DNA from: CAVUXJ01 sp963814975
GTDB lineage: Bacteria > Acidobacteriota > Vicinamibacteria > Vicinamibacterales > CAVVIG01
Length of the DNA stretch: 64,000 nt
Direction of reading: 5' to 3'
NCBI GenBank assembly: GCA_963814975.1
Contig: CAWFFB010000014.1
Coordinates: 1 to 64,000, forward strand
A program made the position numbers and the translations under genes. Below the pieces are notes generated by a model. It was given only the letters and a program-made list of their open reading frames with translations. It was not told where the DNA came from and did no database searches. Positions 1 to 9,379 of the stretch are shown here, piece by piece (positions within the stretch are counted from its first letter, which is position 1; each line of letters opens with the position of its first letter).

Positions 1-108
1 TGACGCCGACCTGTTGGGTGGCGGTCGCCTCGAGGCTTCGCGCTCACGACGCACCGGGCCGTGGACGGTGCCAGACCCATGGACGCGCAGACGCGCCCAC
101 AGGTCTTT

Positions 109-133
109 GGAAAACCGCGCGGACGCGGTTTCC
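109..133. other. Hairpin
   Basis: AAACCGCG (112-119) and CGCGGTTT (124-131) are perfect 8-base arms around a 4-base loop. GG/CC extends the stem if one A is bulged. No T-run follows on either strand, so a classical terminator is not shown; it may end a transcript from upstream of the window. Confidence 0.35.
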
Positions 134-270
134 CACACCGTCCACCGCCATCACAGGATGGAAAGGAGAAACGACGAACTCAGATCAGAAACGGGGCCGT
201 GAACAGGACGACTACCATTTGGAGGACGAACACCGGTAACCTATCCCGCAGCTCAGCGTCGCTTCGCTCC

Positions 271-326
271 GATCACGATGCCGTGGTCCCCGTGATCACG
301 ATGGCGTGGACGGACTGATCACGATG
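271..326. repeat. Three direct repeats, 23-base period
   Basis: The decamer GATCACGATG occurs at 271, 294 and 317, exactly 23 bases apart. The tails share a looser CGTGG pattern in the first two units. The array ends 38 bases before the GTG start of the DUF4440-type gene, so an operator is possible, but nothing in the sequence names the binding protein. Confidence 0.6.
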
Positions 327-364
327 GGTGGAATGCGCACGCGGCCTTTGCGGCAATCAGCTCG

Positions 365-808
365 GTGGCTGCGCAGCAGCCGGCCGCTGTGGCGGAAAGG
401 CATCGAGCCGCAGCCCCGAAAGCAACGCCGGAGGTTGCGGCCGAGGTGCTTGTTTTCGAACGGGAGATCGAGGCGGCCGTCGTCCGAGGCGACGTCGGTT
501 TCGTCGACGGGGCTTCCGCGCCAACCTTCACCTTTACGCACGGGGATGGCTGGACGACAGGCGGTGCACCGCTCCGGGTTGACAGCCGGGCGGACTGGCT
601 GGCGACGGTCGCCAAGTCGCCCTATGCGTCGCGCGTGCTCGACTCAGTCAAGACCGAAGTGCACGGAGATGTCGTAATTACCTACGGACGCTACGTCGGC
701 CGCTTCAAGAACGCGGCTCCGGGACGGAGGCAATTCACGGTCTGGTACCAGCGCGTGTACGCGAAGCGTAACGGTAGATGGCAGTACCTCTCGCATCGTC
801 ACGGTTGA
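365..808 (+). CDS. DUF4440/SnoaL-like (NTF2-fold) protein
   Basis: This 147-residue protein reads as one NTF2-like alpha+beta domain from about residue 25 to the end. The pattern fits DUF4440: an N-terminal helix (EREIEAAVVRGD), a segment with FTHGDG, then alternating strands ending in VWYQRVYAKRNGRWQYLSH, where a tryptophan precedes the final strand. Members bind small ligands or have unknown roles, so no substrate can be named. The GTG start is taken because no ATG lies in frame nearby. The alanine-rich residues 1-25 may be the tail of an export signal whose start is out of frame upstream. Confidence 0.7.
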   Translation: MAAQQPAAVAERHRAAAPKATPEVAAEVLVFEREIEAAVVRGDVGFVDGASAPTFTFTHGDGWTTGGAPLRVDSRADWLATVAKSPYASRVLDSVKTEVHGDVVITYGRYVGRFKNAAPGRRQFTVWYQRVYAKRNGRWQYLSHRHG

Positions 809-1105
809 CGGACCCACCTACGAGAAGGACTGACCCAGTCCGACGTTGAGGCTTGAAACTACCCCTACCGGGAAACGTGACGCTGTTTCACCGTGCCAGC
901 GCTCTGAGATCCGACGGCGTCGTTTCAGCGCTGCCGCGACCGTGACACGGCGCGAAGTGGAACGCAACGAATCCTGCCCGGCGATCGACATGAAGATCAA
1001 CGCTGGGCCGTCCCCTGCCGGGGCGCTGACCGGCTGGCGCGAAGGCCACGCCGACTGTCAGGACAGCCGATTGTCACCGCGAGTTTCATGGAGACTGCAG
1101 AAAAC

Positions 1106-2021
1106 TCAGCGCTTCTGCGGGGGTTTGCCTGCACGGTCGGGCAGCACCAGCACCGGCGTCACGGCGTGACGCAGCACGTGATACGCGATCGATCCAGCGC
1201 GGGAACCGAACAGCCCGGTCCCTTGCGGAGGTGCATCACGACGACGCCGATCCGTTTTCGGCCGCCAGGGCGGCGATTTCGTCGGCGGGATTTCCACCGA
1301 CCACGCGCGTCTCCACCGCGACACCTGCACCAACGGCCGCCGCCAACGATTCGAGTCGCCGTTGTGCTTTGGCCACCCGCATGCGCGAATGCGCCGACAA
1401 GTCCGCCCTGTACCAGGGTGGCGGCGTGACCTTCGGCACCACGTGCACGAGCACGAGACTCGCGCCGAATGCGCGCGCGATGCCCGCGGCGTCGCGGACG
1501 TCCGATTCCGAGTCGTCTCGAAGGTCCACGGGCGCCATGATCGCGGGGCCTGGCCACGAAGGCGCCGGTTCAGGTGCGCCGCTCACTGCGGTAGCAGGTG
1601 GGACCGCGAGCAGCGGCACGGGCGTGAGCTTGAACAGGCGCTCCGTCGTGGACCCGATGAGCAGCTTGTCGGCACCGCTCAGACCATGCGTGCCCATCAC
1701 GATGGCATCGCACTGTAATCGCCGTGCCGTCGCGACGATCGTTCGATCCGGAGGGCCCGCCTCGACGACATACTTGATGGCGGCGGTCTTGACGGCGGCG
1801 GCCGGGATGGCCTTCGCGACGAAAGCGGGCAGTTCGCCGAGCGCCACGCTTGCGAAGGATCGATCGCCCAACGCGACGGTTGCCGCGGCAACAAGGAGCG
1901 GGTCGTTCACATACAGGACATGAAGCCGGCCGCCGAATCTTATCGCGGTGGCCGCCGCATATCGAAGCGCCAGGGCCGACGGTTCGGAGAAGTCGATCGG
2001 ACAGAGAATCGACCGGAACAT
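1106..2021 (-). CDS. Tandem universal stress protein, two frameshifts
   Basis: Two UspA domains are visible. Domain 1 starts at MFRSILCPIDFSEPS and carries the nucleotide-binding pattern GTHG followed by GSTTERL. Domain 2 starts near IMAPVDLRDDSES. The main frame stops early at 1236, but the missing end continues in a second frame (VVVMHLRKGPG) and then a third (GLFGSRAGSIAYHVL to PVLVLPD). One missing base in each of two G-runs, near 1248 and 1217, restores a full-length protein. The start at 2021 matches family starts; an in-frame ATG at 2054 is the alternative and neither has a clear ribosome site. Usp proteins act in the cytoplasm in stress survival. Confidence 0.8.
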
Positions 2022-2201
2022 ACGCGTGCGGTTGCCAGTGCTCGCTCTTGGCATAAGTGATCAGGGCGCAACAAACGTACCGACTCCACCCATTCGCTCA
2101 GGTTCCAGAGTCTACAAGAAGCTGGCCGCATTGCGCGACTGGCGGGCGCCCGGCGGTTCGGAGACTCGTCGATCCGTGAACTTGAGTCGAGGCGTTGACG
2201 T

Positions 2202-2447
2202 CTATGACTTGCCCTGGATCTCGCGGAGCGTGCGCGTTCCTGGAATGAAACGCTTTCCCCACTGCACATAAGCCTTCAGGACCTCTCCCAGGGCTTTCCG
2301 GCTAACGTCGCAGCGGATCGAACACTTTTCGATGAAATCCGTGGTGCGGCTCGTGACCCGGGCATCGCAGAAGTTCTCATGAGATCTGCTCCTGTCAGTC
2401 ACTTGACGTCGGTCCCCGCGTCTGGCCCTGGCGTAGCGGGCGCGCAA
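2202..2447 (-). CDS. Hypothetical small protein (weak)
   Basis: An 81-residue frame whose last 45 residues look protein-like (CDVSRKALGEVLKAYVQWGK and onward), unlike the arginine-rich start. It overlaps the 3' end of the upstream hydrolase gene by 49 bases, so the true start is probably further in. I do not recognise a family. It could be a short downstream partner of the hydrolase gene or a chance frame. Confidence 0.25.
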   Translation of the reverse strand: MRARYARARRGDRRQVTDRSRSHENFCDARVTSRTTDFIEKCSIRCDVSRKALGEVLKAYVQWGKRFIPGTRTLREIQGKS

Positions 2448-3070
2448 GTTGATTGGACGCCATGGTCGTAGAGCACGCCGCGCAGAGCGTCAATGAAGTC
2501 GCGAAACCTGGCTGTTGTGTGCTTTCGGCCTTCTCGCGAGAGGGACCGAAACATTGCCTTTCGACTCGTGCGGGATAGTTCCAATTGGACGCCCCTACCG
2601 GCCATTCCCCGGTTGCACAGGTTGCAGGGCTCACGTCCCTGGAGGCGGGGATCCGGGTGCCGGCGAACATCGAAGTTCCTCGCCTCGAGAGCCATGCCAA
2701 GGAGGCGGCCAAGGTCGTCGTCCAGGCCGCCAAGAAATACGGCCTCGCCAGCCGCTTCGCTGTCTTCACCGTGCAGCGTCAGGACACCCTCGGATTGACG
2801 GATAACCGTGAGGCACAAGGGTTCATCGAAGCGAGTGCTGGTGATGTGCAGATCGGCATTGCCTTGTGATTTCAGTCCCTCAAAGGCATAAAAGGAGAAG
2901 TCCTCCGCCGCGATGGCATCGGCGATTTCTGACGTTCCCGGTTCGATGCCCCCGCCATGGGGAGCGACAATTGCCCAGGCGGCTCTGGCTTCGCGAACCA
3001 AAATGCGATAGTCGAGCCCGGCGGTTTCGTTCCGAGACAGCACGTCGAAGTTCGCGTACTTGTCGGCCAT
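2399..3070 (-). CDS. Poly-gamma-glutamate hydrolase family protein
   Basis: This fits the phage-derived poly-gamma-glutamate hydrolase family (DUF867-like zinc peptidases). Seen are VAPHGGGIEPGTSEIA near residues 34-49, which supplies the conserved His/Glu metal ligands, then FEGLKS, LHITS with RFDEP, and late HPDPRLQGREPCNLCNRG followed by GVQLELS. Length of 223 residues is typical. The ATG at 3070 is preferred over an upstream in-frame codon at 3133 because GGAGTGGAGGGG lies just before it. The family cleaves gamma-glutamyl bonds in capsule polymers; host chromosomal copies often come from phage, but no other phage gene is nearby. Confidence 0.8.
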   Translation of the reverse strand: MADKYANFDVLSRNETAGLDYRILVREARAAWAIVAPHGGGIEPGTSEIADAIAAEDFSFYAFEGLKSQGNADLHITSTRFDEPLCLTVIRQSEGVLTLHGEDSEAAGEAVFLGGLDDDLGRLLGMALEARNFDVRRHPDPRLQGREPCNLCNRGMAGRGVQLELSRTSRKAMFRSLSREGRKHTTARFRDFIDALRGVLYDHGVQSTCAPATPGPDAGTDVK

Positions 3071-3347
3071 AAGCCCTTCCCCTCCACTCCCTGGAAAACC
3101 AGTGACTACCTTCGGAACGTTGTTGGCTCTCACTGAGGACGCCGCTGATTCCTGCCGTCGTCCTCGTGGCCGTTTCAGTCCCGCATGCCCCTACAGGCGA
3201 GAGCCCCGCTCGAAACAGTTCACACCTTGGAAAGGTCCGACACTCGGCCGACTGAGAGCCGATCAAGCCACGAGCTGTTTCTTGGTCGAACTGCGCCTGT
3301 AAGACCGATGGGAGGGCCGTTCGCGCCGCACGAATTAGCGTCCCGGG

Positions 3348-3926
3348 CTATTCCACGGCAGGAGACCGGAGCTGGTCGAAGAGCCACGCTTTCGCGAAGG
3401 TCCAGTCGCGCTTCAGCGTCGAGATCGAGATCTCCAGGACCTCGGCTGTTTCGCGTTCGCTCAGGCCCGTGAAGAACCGCAGCTCGACGACCTGGCTGGC
3501 TCGAGGATCGATCCGCTCCAGCCGGGAGAGCGCTTCATCGAGCGCCACGAGATCCTCATCGCGAGCATCGGCGGTCGCGTGGACGTCGCTCAGCGAGATG
3601 CGGACATTCCCATCGGAGCGTTTTTTCGCGTTTCGGGCGCGAGCGTAGTCCACCAACAGGTGCCGCATTTCGCGCGCGACGGCCGCGAAGAAGTGAGCCC
3701 GGTTTTGCCAGTTCACGTGCTCCTGGCCGAAGAGCCGCAGGTACACCTCGTGAACCAAGCCCGTTGGCAGCAACGTATGGTCGGATCGCTCCTGGCGCAG
3801 ATAGCGGGCAGCGATGCGCCGCAGCTCCGGGTATACGAGCGTCACCAACTCTTCTCGTGCTTTGTCGTTTCCACGGCGCAGCTCTGTGAGAAGCGTCGTG
3901 ACATCTCTGATGGCTGGTTTGGACAT
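3348..3926 (-). CDS. ECF-type RNA polymerase sigma factor
   Basis: At 192 residues this matches the ECF subfamily abundant in Acidobacteria and Planctomycetes (TIGR02999 type). Region 2 holds ELRRIAARYLRQER and HEVYLRLFG, the linker carries AVAREMRHLLVDYARARNA, and region 4 ends with the helix-turn-helix LSERETAEVLEISISTLKRD. No anti-sigma gene is adjacent. It is divergent from the Ser/Thr kinase gene with 94 bases between starts, the usual arrangement for this subfamily, where the kinase is thought to control or be controlled by the sigma factor. That functional link is inference. Confidence 0.9.
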   Translation of the reverse strand: MSKPAIRDVTTLLTELRRGNDKAREELVTLVYPELRRIAARYLRQERSDHTLLPTGLVHEVYLRLFGQEHVNWQNRAHFFAAVAREMRHLLVDYARARNAKKRSDGNVRISLSDVHATADARDEDLVALDEALSRLERIDPRASQVVELRFFTGLSERETAEVLEISISTLKRDWTFAKAWLFDQLRSPAVE

Positions 3927-4020
3927 GTCAGATCAGGCTGTCCACCGAAGCGCCGCCCTCCAGTATACGGGACGCTGCCGGTCTTGACCTCGGCGTGTCG
4001 AAAGCCCAAGATCCGCGCCC

Positions 4021-7000
4021 ATGGGTGAGAACACCGAGCGGTATCAACGGCTGCGGGCGATGTTCGACGAGGCGTTGCGGAAGCATCCGTCCGCGCGCCA
4101 GAGCTATCTCGAGCAGGCGTGTGCGGACGATCCCGCGCTTCACCCCGAAGTGCAGCGCTTGCTGGACGCCCACCAGAAGGCGAGCTCCTTCCTGGAACGA
4201 CCGGTCGAGCTCCTGCCGCCTTTGACGCTCGCCGACGATGATTTTTCCGGCACCGAGCGTTTTGCGGTGCTCCGACGTTTGGGTGCGGGCGGCATGGGAG
4301 TGGTCTACGAGGTTCAGGATCTCGCTCGCGCCGAGGTCGTCGCGCTCAAGACCCTCCGTCACGCCACCCCGGCCGGTATCTACCGGCTGAAACACGAGTT
4401 TCGAAGCCTTGCGGGTGTGGTGCATCCGAATGTGGTCTGCCTCTACGAACTGATCGTTGAAGGCGTGCGTTGCTTCTTCACGATGGAACTCGTGAAGGGC
4501 GTCAACTTCGTCGAGTACGTGAGGGGCAGCCCGCGAACGTCCGGGTCGAACGATCGTCTGCGGTCCGCGCTTCGACAGCTGGTGGATGGAGTCTCAGCGT
4601 TGCACCGCCTGGGAATGCTCCATCGTGACATCAAGCCGTCCAATGTACTGGTGACGCCAGCCGGACGCGTCGTGATACTCGACTTCGGCCTGATCACGGA
4701 GCTTTTCCCTGACTACCTCGGCGGCGCCGAGCACCTCATCGGTGGAACCCCCGGGTATCTGTCGCCCGAGGAAGGCTCTGGCATGGCTCCGTCCGAGGCT
4801 GGTGACTGGTACGGCGTCGGCGCCACGCTGTACGAAGCGCTGACCGGAGAGCTCCCTTTTCGGGGCCCGCTCATCGAGGTGTTGCTCCGCAAGAGCGCAT
4901 GCGATCCGCGTCCTCCCTCGGAGCTCGCGCCGGATGTGCCCTCTGATCTCAGCTCGATCTGCATGGGGCTCATGTGTCGCGAACCGGCGCGGCGATGGTC
5001 TGGCAGGGACGTCCTCAGCAGACTGGGTTGCGGCCCGGTGGCTGTGCTCGCGTCCGAGGTAGCGGGGGAGACGCTCACGGATGCGCCGTTCGTTGGCCGC
5101 ACCCGTGAGCTCGAGGTTCTCGGCGAAGCATACCTGACGGTCGCACGCGGCTGCGCGGCGGCGGTGTACGTATGCGGTCCGTCGGGCATCGGCAAAAGCG
5201 CGTTGGTGCGGTCCTTTCTCGGCCGTCTCACGACACGCGACGATGTGGTCGTGCTCTCGGGGCGCTGCTACGAGCACGAGTCCGTGCCCTACAAGGCGCT
5301 CGACGGAGTCGTCGACAGCCTGTCCCGCTACATGGTATCGCTATCGCAGTTGACGGCCGAGAGCCTCTTGCCGCACGAGGTGGTCGCGCTGCCGAGACTG
5401 TTCCCCGTGATGCTGCGGGTTCCGGCGATAGCTCAGGCATGTCGGGAGCGGGCTTCGGCCATTTCCGAGCCCGTCCTGTTGAGGCGTCTCGCGTTCGAGG
5501 TCTTGCGCGAGCTTCTGGTTCGTGTTGCCGAACACCGACGATTGGTCATCTTCATCGACGATTTGCAGTGGTCGGACCTGGACGGGGCGCTGTTGCTCGA
5601 GCAATTGGTGCGACCGCCGAATGCTCCTGCTCTGCTCACGATCGTGTCGTTCCGCAGTGAAGAAGTGGCCGGCAAGCCATTTCTACGACGGTTGCTCGAA
5701 GGCGGCGACCCGGACATATGGTCGCCCCTTCCCCTCGAGCCGATGCCCGAAACGGAAGCGGCCGAGCTCGTCGGCGCGCTGCTTCCAGCCGATTCCCCCT
5801 TCAACGAGGTCCAAAAGCTGCGGATTACCCGCGAAGCGGGCGGCAGTCCGTTTGTTCTGGAGCAGTTGGCCCGCTACGCGGGCGTCAACAGGATGGAACC
5901 GAGTCGGGCGCCGACCTTTGCCGAGATGTTCGATACGCGGCTCGGTACGCTCTCATCGGAGGCGCGCCGCTTCCTGGAGACGCTGGCGATCTGCGGCCGG
6001 CCGATGGCGCCCGAGCTTCTCTGTCGCGCGTGCGGGGTTGTGCGCGAGCGGCAGTCTCTCGTGGCGATGCTTCGCTCCTCTCACTTCATTCGCAGTAGCG
6101 GCTCGTCGGAGCAGGTCGAGACGTATCACGATCGCATTCGCGAGGTGCTTGCCGGGCAGGTGGCCCCCGACGCGGTGCGCCGGATCCACCGCCTCATGGT
6201 GCAGACGCTCGTCGAAAGGCAAAGCGACGACTGCGAGGCTTTGTTCGAACACTACCGGGGCGCCGGGGACCCTGAGAACGCGTCCCTTCAGGCCGGCCGT
6301 GCCGCCGGGAAGGCGGGCGCCGCGCTTGCCTTCGACCGAACCGCATTCTTCTTCCGGCAGGCGCTGGAACTGGCGCCGGACTCATCCGCCGCCAACGCGT
6401 GGAGAGAAGGACTGGCCACCGCGCTCGCCAATGCCGGACGGCCGGTCGAGGCCGCCGACGCCTACTTCGGCGCGGCGGCCGGAGCCGATCACCCTCACCG
6501 GGTCGAGCTCCAGCGGCGCGGGGCCGAACAGTTCCTCATCGCCGGAGACATCGACCGTGGCCTCGACCATATTCGTGCCATCCTCGCGGGCATCGGCATG
6601 AGCGTGCCCCGAAGCACCCGTGCTGCGCTGGGGTGGTTGTTATGGCGACGCGCACGGCTTCGATGGCGCGGTCTGAAATTTGTTTCAAGAGCTGTCGAGG
6701 AGATCGACGCCGATACGCTCCTTCGCATGGACACGTGCTGGTCGGCGGCGACAGGGTTGATGCCGGTGGACATGATCACCGCCTCGGATTTCAGCGCGCG
6801 TCACCTGCTCATGGCGCTCGATGCCGGGGAGCCATATCGTATTGCCAGGGCGATGGCGATGGAGGCGGCGGCCAGAGGCGCCTATCCGACAGGCAGAGCA
6901 CTGAGCGTGAGACTCGTCCAACAATCAAAGGCATTGGCAACGAGCGTCGGAGACCCGCATGCCCTCGCGTTGTGCGCCCTGGCCGACGGCTTTATTGCGT

Positions 7001-7867
7001 TGATATCGGGCGAATGGAAGAAGGCTTCGACGTTATCCGAGCAGGCGCTGGCGATGCTGCGCGACCGGTGCCTGGGGGTCACATGGGAAGTGAACATCGC
7101 GCAGAATTTTGTGGTCTGGGCTCTCATGTACCGGGGAGAGCTCGGGGAATTGTCCCGGCAGGTTCGTGCGCTGCTGACCGATGCGCGGAACAGGGGAAAC
7201 TGGTACATCGCCACCGAGCTGTGCACCCTGAGCAACTTCGTGTGGCTGGCGGCAGACGATCCCGACGAAGGCGAGCGTGTGACCATCGAGAGCATCGGGC
7301 GATGGTCCCAGAACGGGTTCCATCGTCAGCATCACAGCGCCAGGCTGGCCCGCGTGCAGACCGCGCTCTATCGTGGTGACGCGGAAGCGGCGTGGCGCCT
7401 GTTCGCCGAGCAGGAGGCGATGCTGCGGCGATCCTTGCTCACGCGCGTCCAGATCCTACGGATCGAGGCGCTCTACCTGCGATCGCGCGTCGCGCTGGCC
7501 ATGGCCGCCGCGAACCTGAACTCGCGTCGATCCCTGTCCGTGGCTCGGGCGGGAGCTCGCCGCATCGCCAGAGAGCGAAGGCCCTGGTCCGATCCGATTG
7601 CATCGCTGGTGCGGGCCGGGATTGCGTATCTCGAGGGCAGTCACTCCGCTCGCCCTGACCTATCTCCACGACGCCGCCGACCGATTCGACGGCGCCGACA
7701 TGAAGTTATATGCAGCCGTCGCGAGGCGTAGAATCGGCACGCTGCAAGACGATGCCGCCGGGCGTGCACTTCAGCGGCACGCCGAGGAGTGGATGGCAGC
7801 CCAGAACATCAAGAACCCCGCCTGCATGACCCGCATGCTGGCCCCTGGCTTCCGCGACGTAACGTAG
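4021..7867 (+). CDS. Ser/Thr protein kinase with AAA ATPase and TPR, one frameshift
   Basis: The protein begins with the short helical leader of acidobacterial kinases. The kinase domain has the glycine loop GAGGMG at 88, the lysine of VALK at 110, HRD at 201 (HRDIKPSNV), DFG at 221 and GTPGYLSPEE. A signalling ATPase follows with Walker A GPSGIGKS at 386-393 and Walker B LVIFIDDLQWSD near 512, then a long TPR-like alpha-helical tail. The main frame ends at 7731 in arginine-rich noise, but the family C-terminus (ALTYLHDAADRFDGADM to RMLAPGFRDV) continues in another frame to 7867. One missing base in GAGGGC near 7640 restores it. Such proteins integrate phosphorylation with ATP-driven assembly. 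Divergent from the ECF sigma gene. Confidence 0.9.
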
Positions 7868-8068
7868 ACCCTGCCGCGTGACCTGTGGTGAAGGGTGCAG
7901 ACATTCAGGCCTCGGTCGATTTGCCCATGGGGTGGACCACGAAACTCCGCCAGGCACCTTGGCCGCGAGCCAAAGATCAAGCGGCGCGACGGTCGTAGGG
8001 GTAATGGACGGCCGCGCCTGAACGCGCGCTCCATCGGCATTGCGCGAACTGATGAAATAATCCAGGCG

Positions 8069-8690
8069 ATGACGGACGCACGCGTTCTGTTCCTCGTGCA
8101 CGCGCACCTGGTTCCACCCGAGAAAGCCACGGCCGACATGCTCGCCGGAGCCGAGTGGAAGATGGAATGGGATGTCATCTCGACGTTGAGAAAGCGGGGG
8201 CACCGGCTGCGGGTCATCGGCCTGGGCGACGACCTGTCGCCGATACGGCAGGTGATCGACGAGTTCAAGCCCACGATCGTGTTCAACTTGATGGAGGCGT
8301 TCGACGACGTCGGAGTCTTCGACCAGAACGTGGTCAGCTATCTCGAGCTGCTGCGTGTGCCCTACACGGGATGCAACCCGCGCGGCCTCATGCTCTCGCG
8401 TGACAAGGCGCTGGCCAAGAAGGTCATGGCTCATCACGTGATTCCCGTGCCCGACTTCCTCGTCGTGCCACGCGGACGAAAGGCGACGCTCCCGAACCGG
8501 CTCGGCTACCCGCTGATCGTGAAGTCGCTCATCTCCGAGTCTTCGGTCGGCATTTCACAGGCGTCCGTGGTCGCGAGCGACCGCCACCTGCGCCAGCGCG
8601 TGCAGTTCATCCACGACACCATCGGCACGGCCGCGATCGTGGAGCAGTTCGTGGACGGCCGCGAACTCTATGCCTCGGTGCTCGGGAACC
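8069..8690 (+). pseudogene. ATP-grasp (D-Ala-D-Ala ligase-like) 5' fragment
   Basis: About 207 residues match the N-terminal and central parts of a D-alanine-D-alanine ligase-like ATP-grasp enzyme. Seen are VFNLMEAFDDVG, VPYTGCNPRGLMLSRDKALAKKVM, the lysine strand YPLIVKSLISESSVGIS, and AAIVEQFVDGRELYASVLGN. Homology ends abruptly near 8690, before the catalytic metal-binding C-terminal lobe. The ATG at 8069 is chosen because similarity starts there; the frame extends upstream without it. The downstream sequence belongs to an unrelated enzyme in another frame, so this cannot encode an active ligase as written. The enzyme may have ligated an amino acid or peptide other than D-Ala. Confidence 0.8.
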
Positions 8691-9219
8691 CACCCAGGCC
8701 ATCACCGACTTGTCCACCATGCTCGCGGTCCTCGGCCGGCTGCAGGGCCTTCGCGTGCTGTACGTCGGCGAGGGGAACAATACAGCCAGCGCCCTGGCGC
8801 TGGCCCTGCCGCGCTTCTCGGGGACCGAGACGTATCTATTCACGCCGCCCGGATACGGAGTGCGCGACGGCAAGATGGCGCTGGCGCGAGAGTACGCGGC
8901 CCGGCAGGGCACGCTTGTCGACGAGCGACACGACATGTCGGCGCTGCCCGACAACGTGGACGTCGTCTCCACCACCCGTTGGCAGACGACCGGCACTACC
9001 AAGCCGGATCCATCCTGGCGCCAGATCTTCAGCCCGTTCAGGGTGGACGCGGCGCTCATGAACCGCTACCCGGCAGCAATCTTCATGCACGACCTGCCCG
9101 CGCACCGGGGCGAGGAGGTGGACGCGGAGGTCCTGGATGGTGGCCGCAGCGTCGCCTTCCAACAGGCTGCTCACAAGTTGTACGGGGCGATGGCCGTGCT
9201 GGAGTGGTGTCTGGGATGA
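8691..9219 (+). pseudogene. Ornithine carbamoyltransferase-like 3' fragment
   Basis: The sequence starts inside an aspartate/ornithine carbamoyltransferase at EPTQAITDLSTML and runs through the whole amino-acid-binding domain: LRVLYVGEGNNTASAL, TPPGYGVRDGK, DVVSTTRWQTTG, HDLPAHRGEEV, and YGAMAVLEW at the end. The N-terminal carbamoyl-phosphate domain is absent. The usual HCLP motif that binds ornithine reads HDLP, so even an intact copy would be a divergent subfamily. The break with the ATP-grasp fragment suggests that two neighbouring genes were joined by a deletion, or a misassembly. Confidence 0.8.
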
Positions 9220-9379
9220 CGGGGTGGCTGCAACAAAGTCGGATCTGGTCAGAACAAGCACATTCCGTGGTTCTGAAGAGTCGGCAACACGATCGCGGTC
9301 GACCGTATTATTGGTACGCGTGGCCGGTGCGCCGATGCGTGCCGGCAAAGGCCAAAATCCTGAGAGTGAGGATGTGAGC

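Larger units (their letters stand above)
1..364. other. Leader region without a supported gene
   Basis: I see no convincing coding sequence here; the overlapping short reading frames in all plus frames look like high-GC noise. It holds a hairpin at 109-133 and a triple direct repeat at 271-326, both listed separately. The in-frame sequence just before the GTG at 365 reads as alanine-rich and could be the end of a lost signal peptide for the next gene. Confidence 0.5.

Noticed and set aside
5522..6601. A 359-residue plus-strand frame inside the kinase gene
   Set aside because: It is an alternative frame of the kinase ATPase region, Ser/Arg-rich and without motifs.
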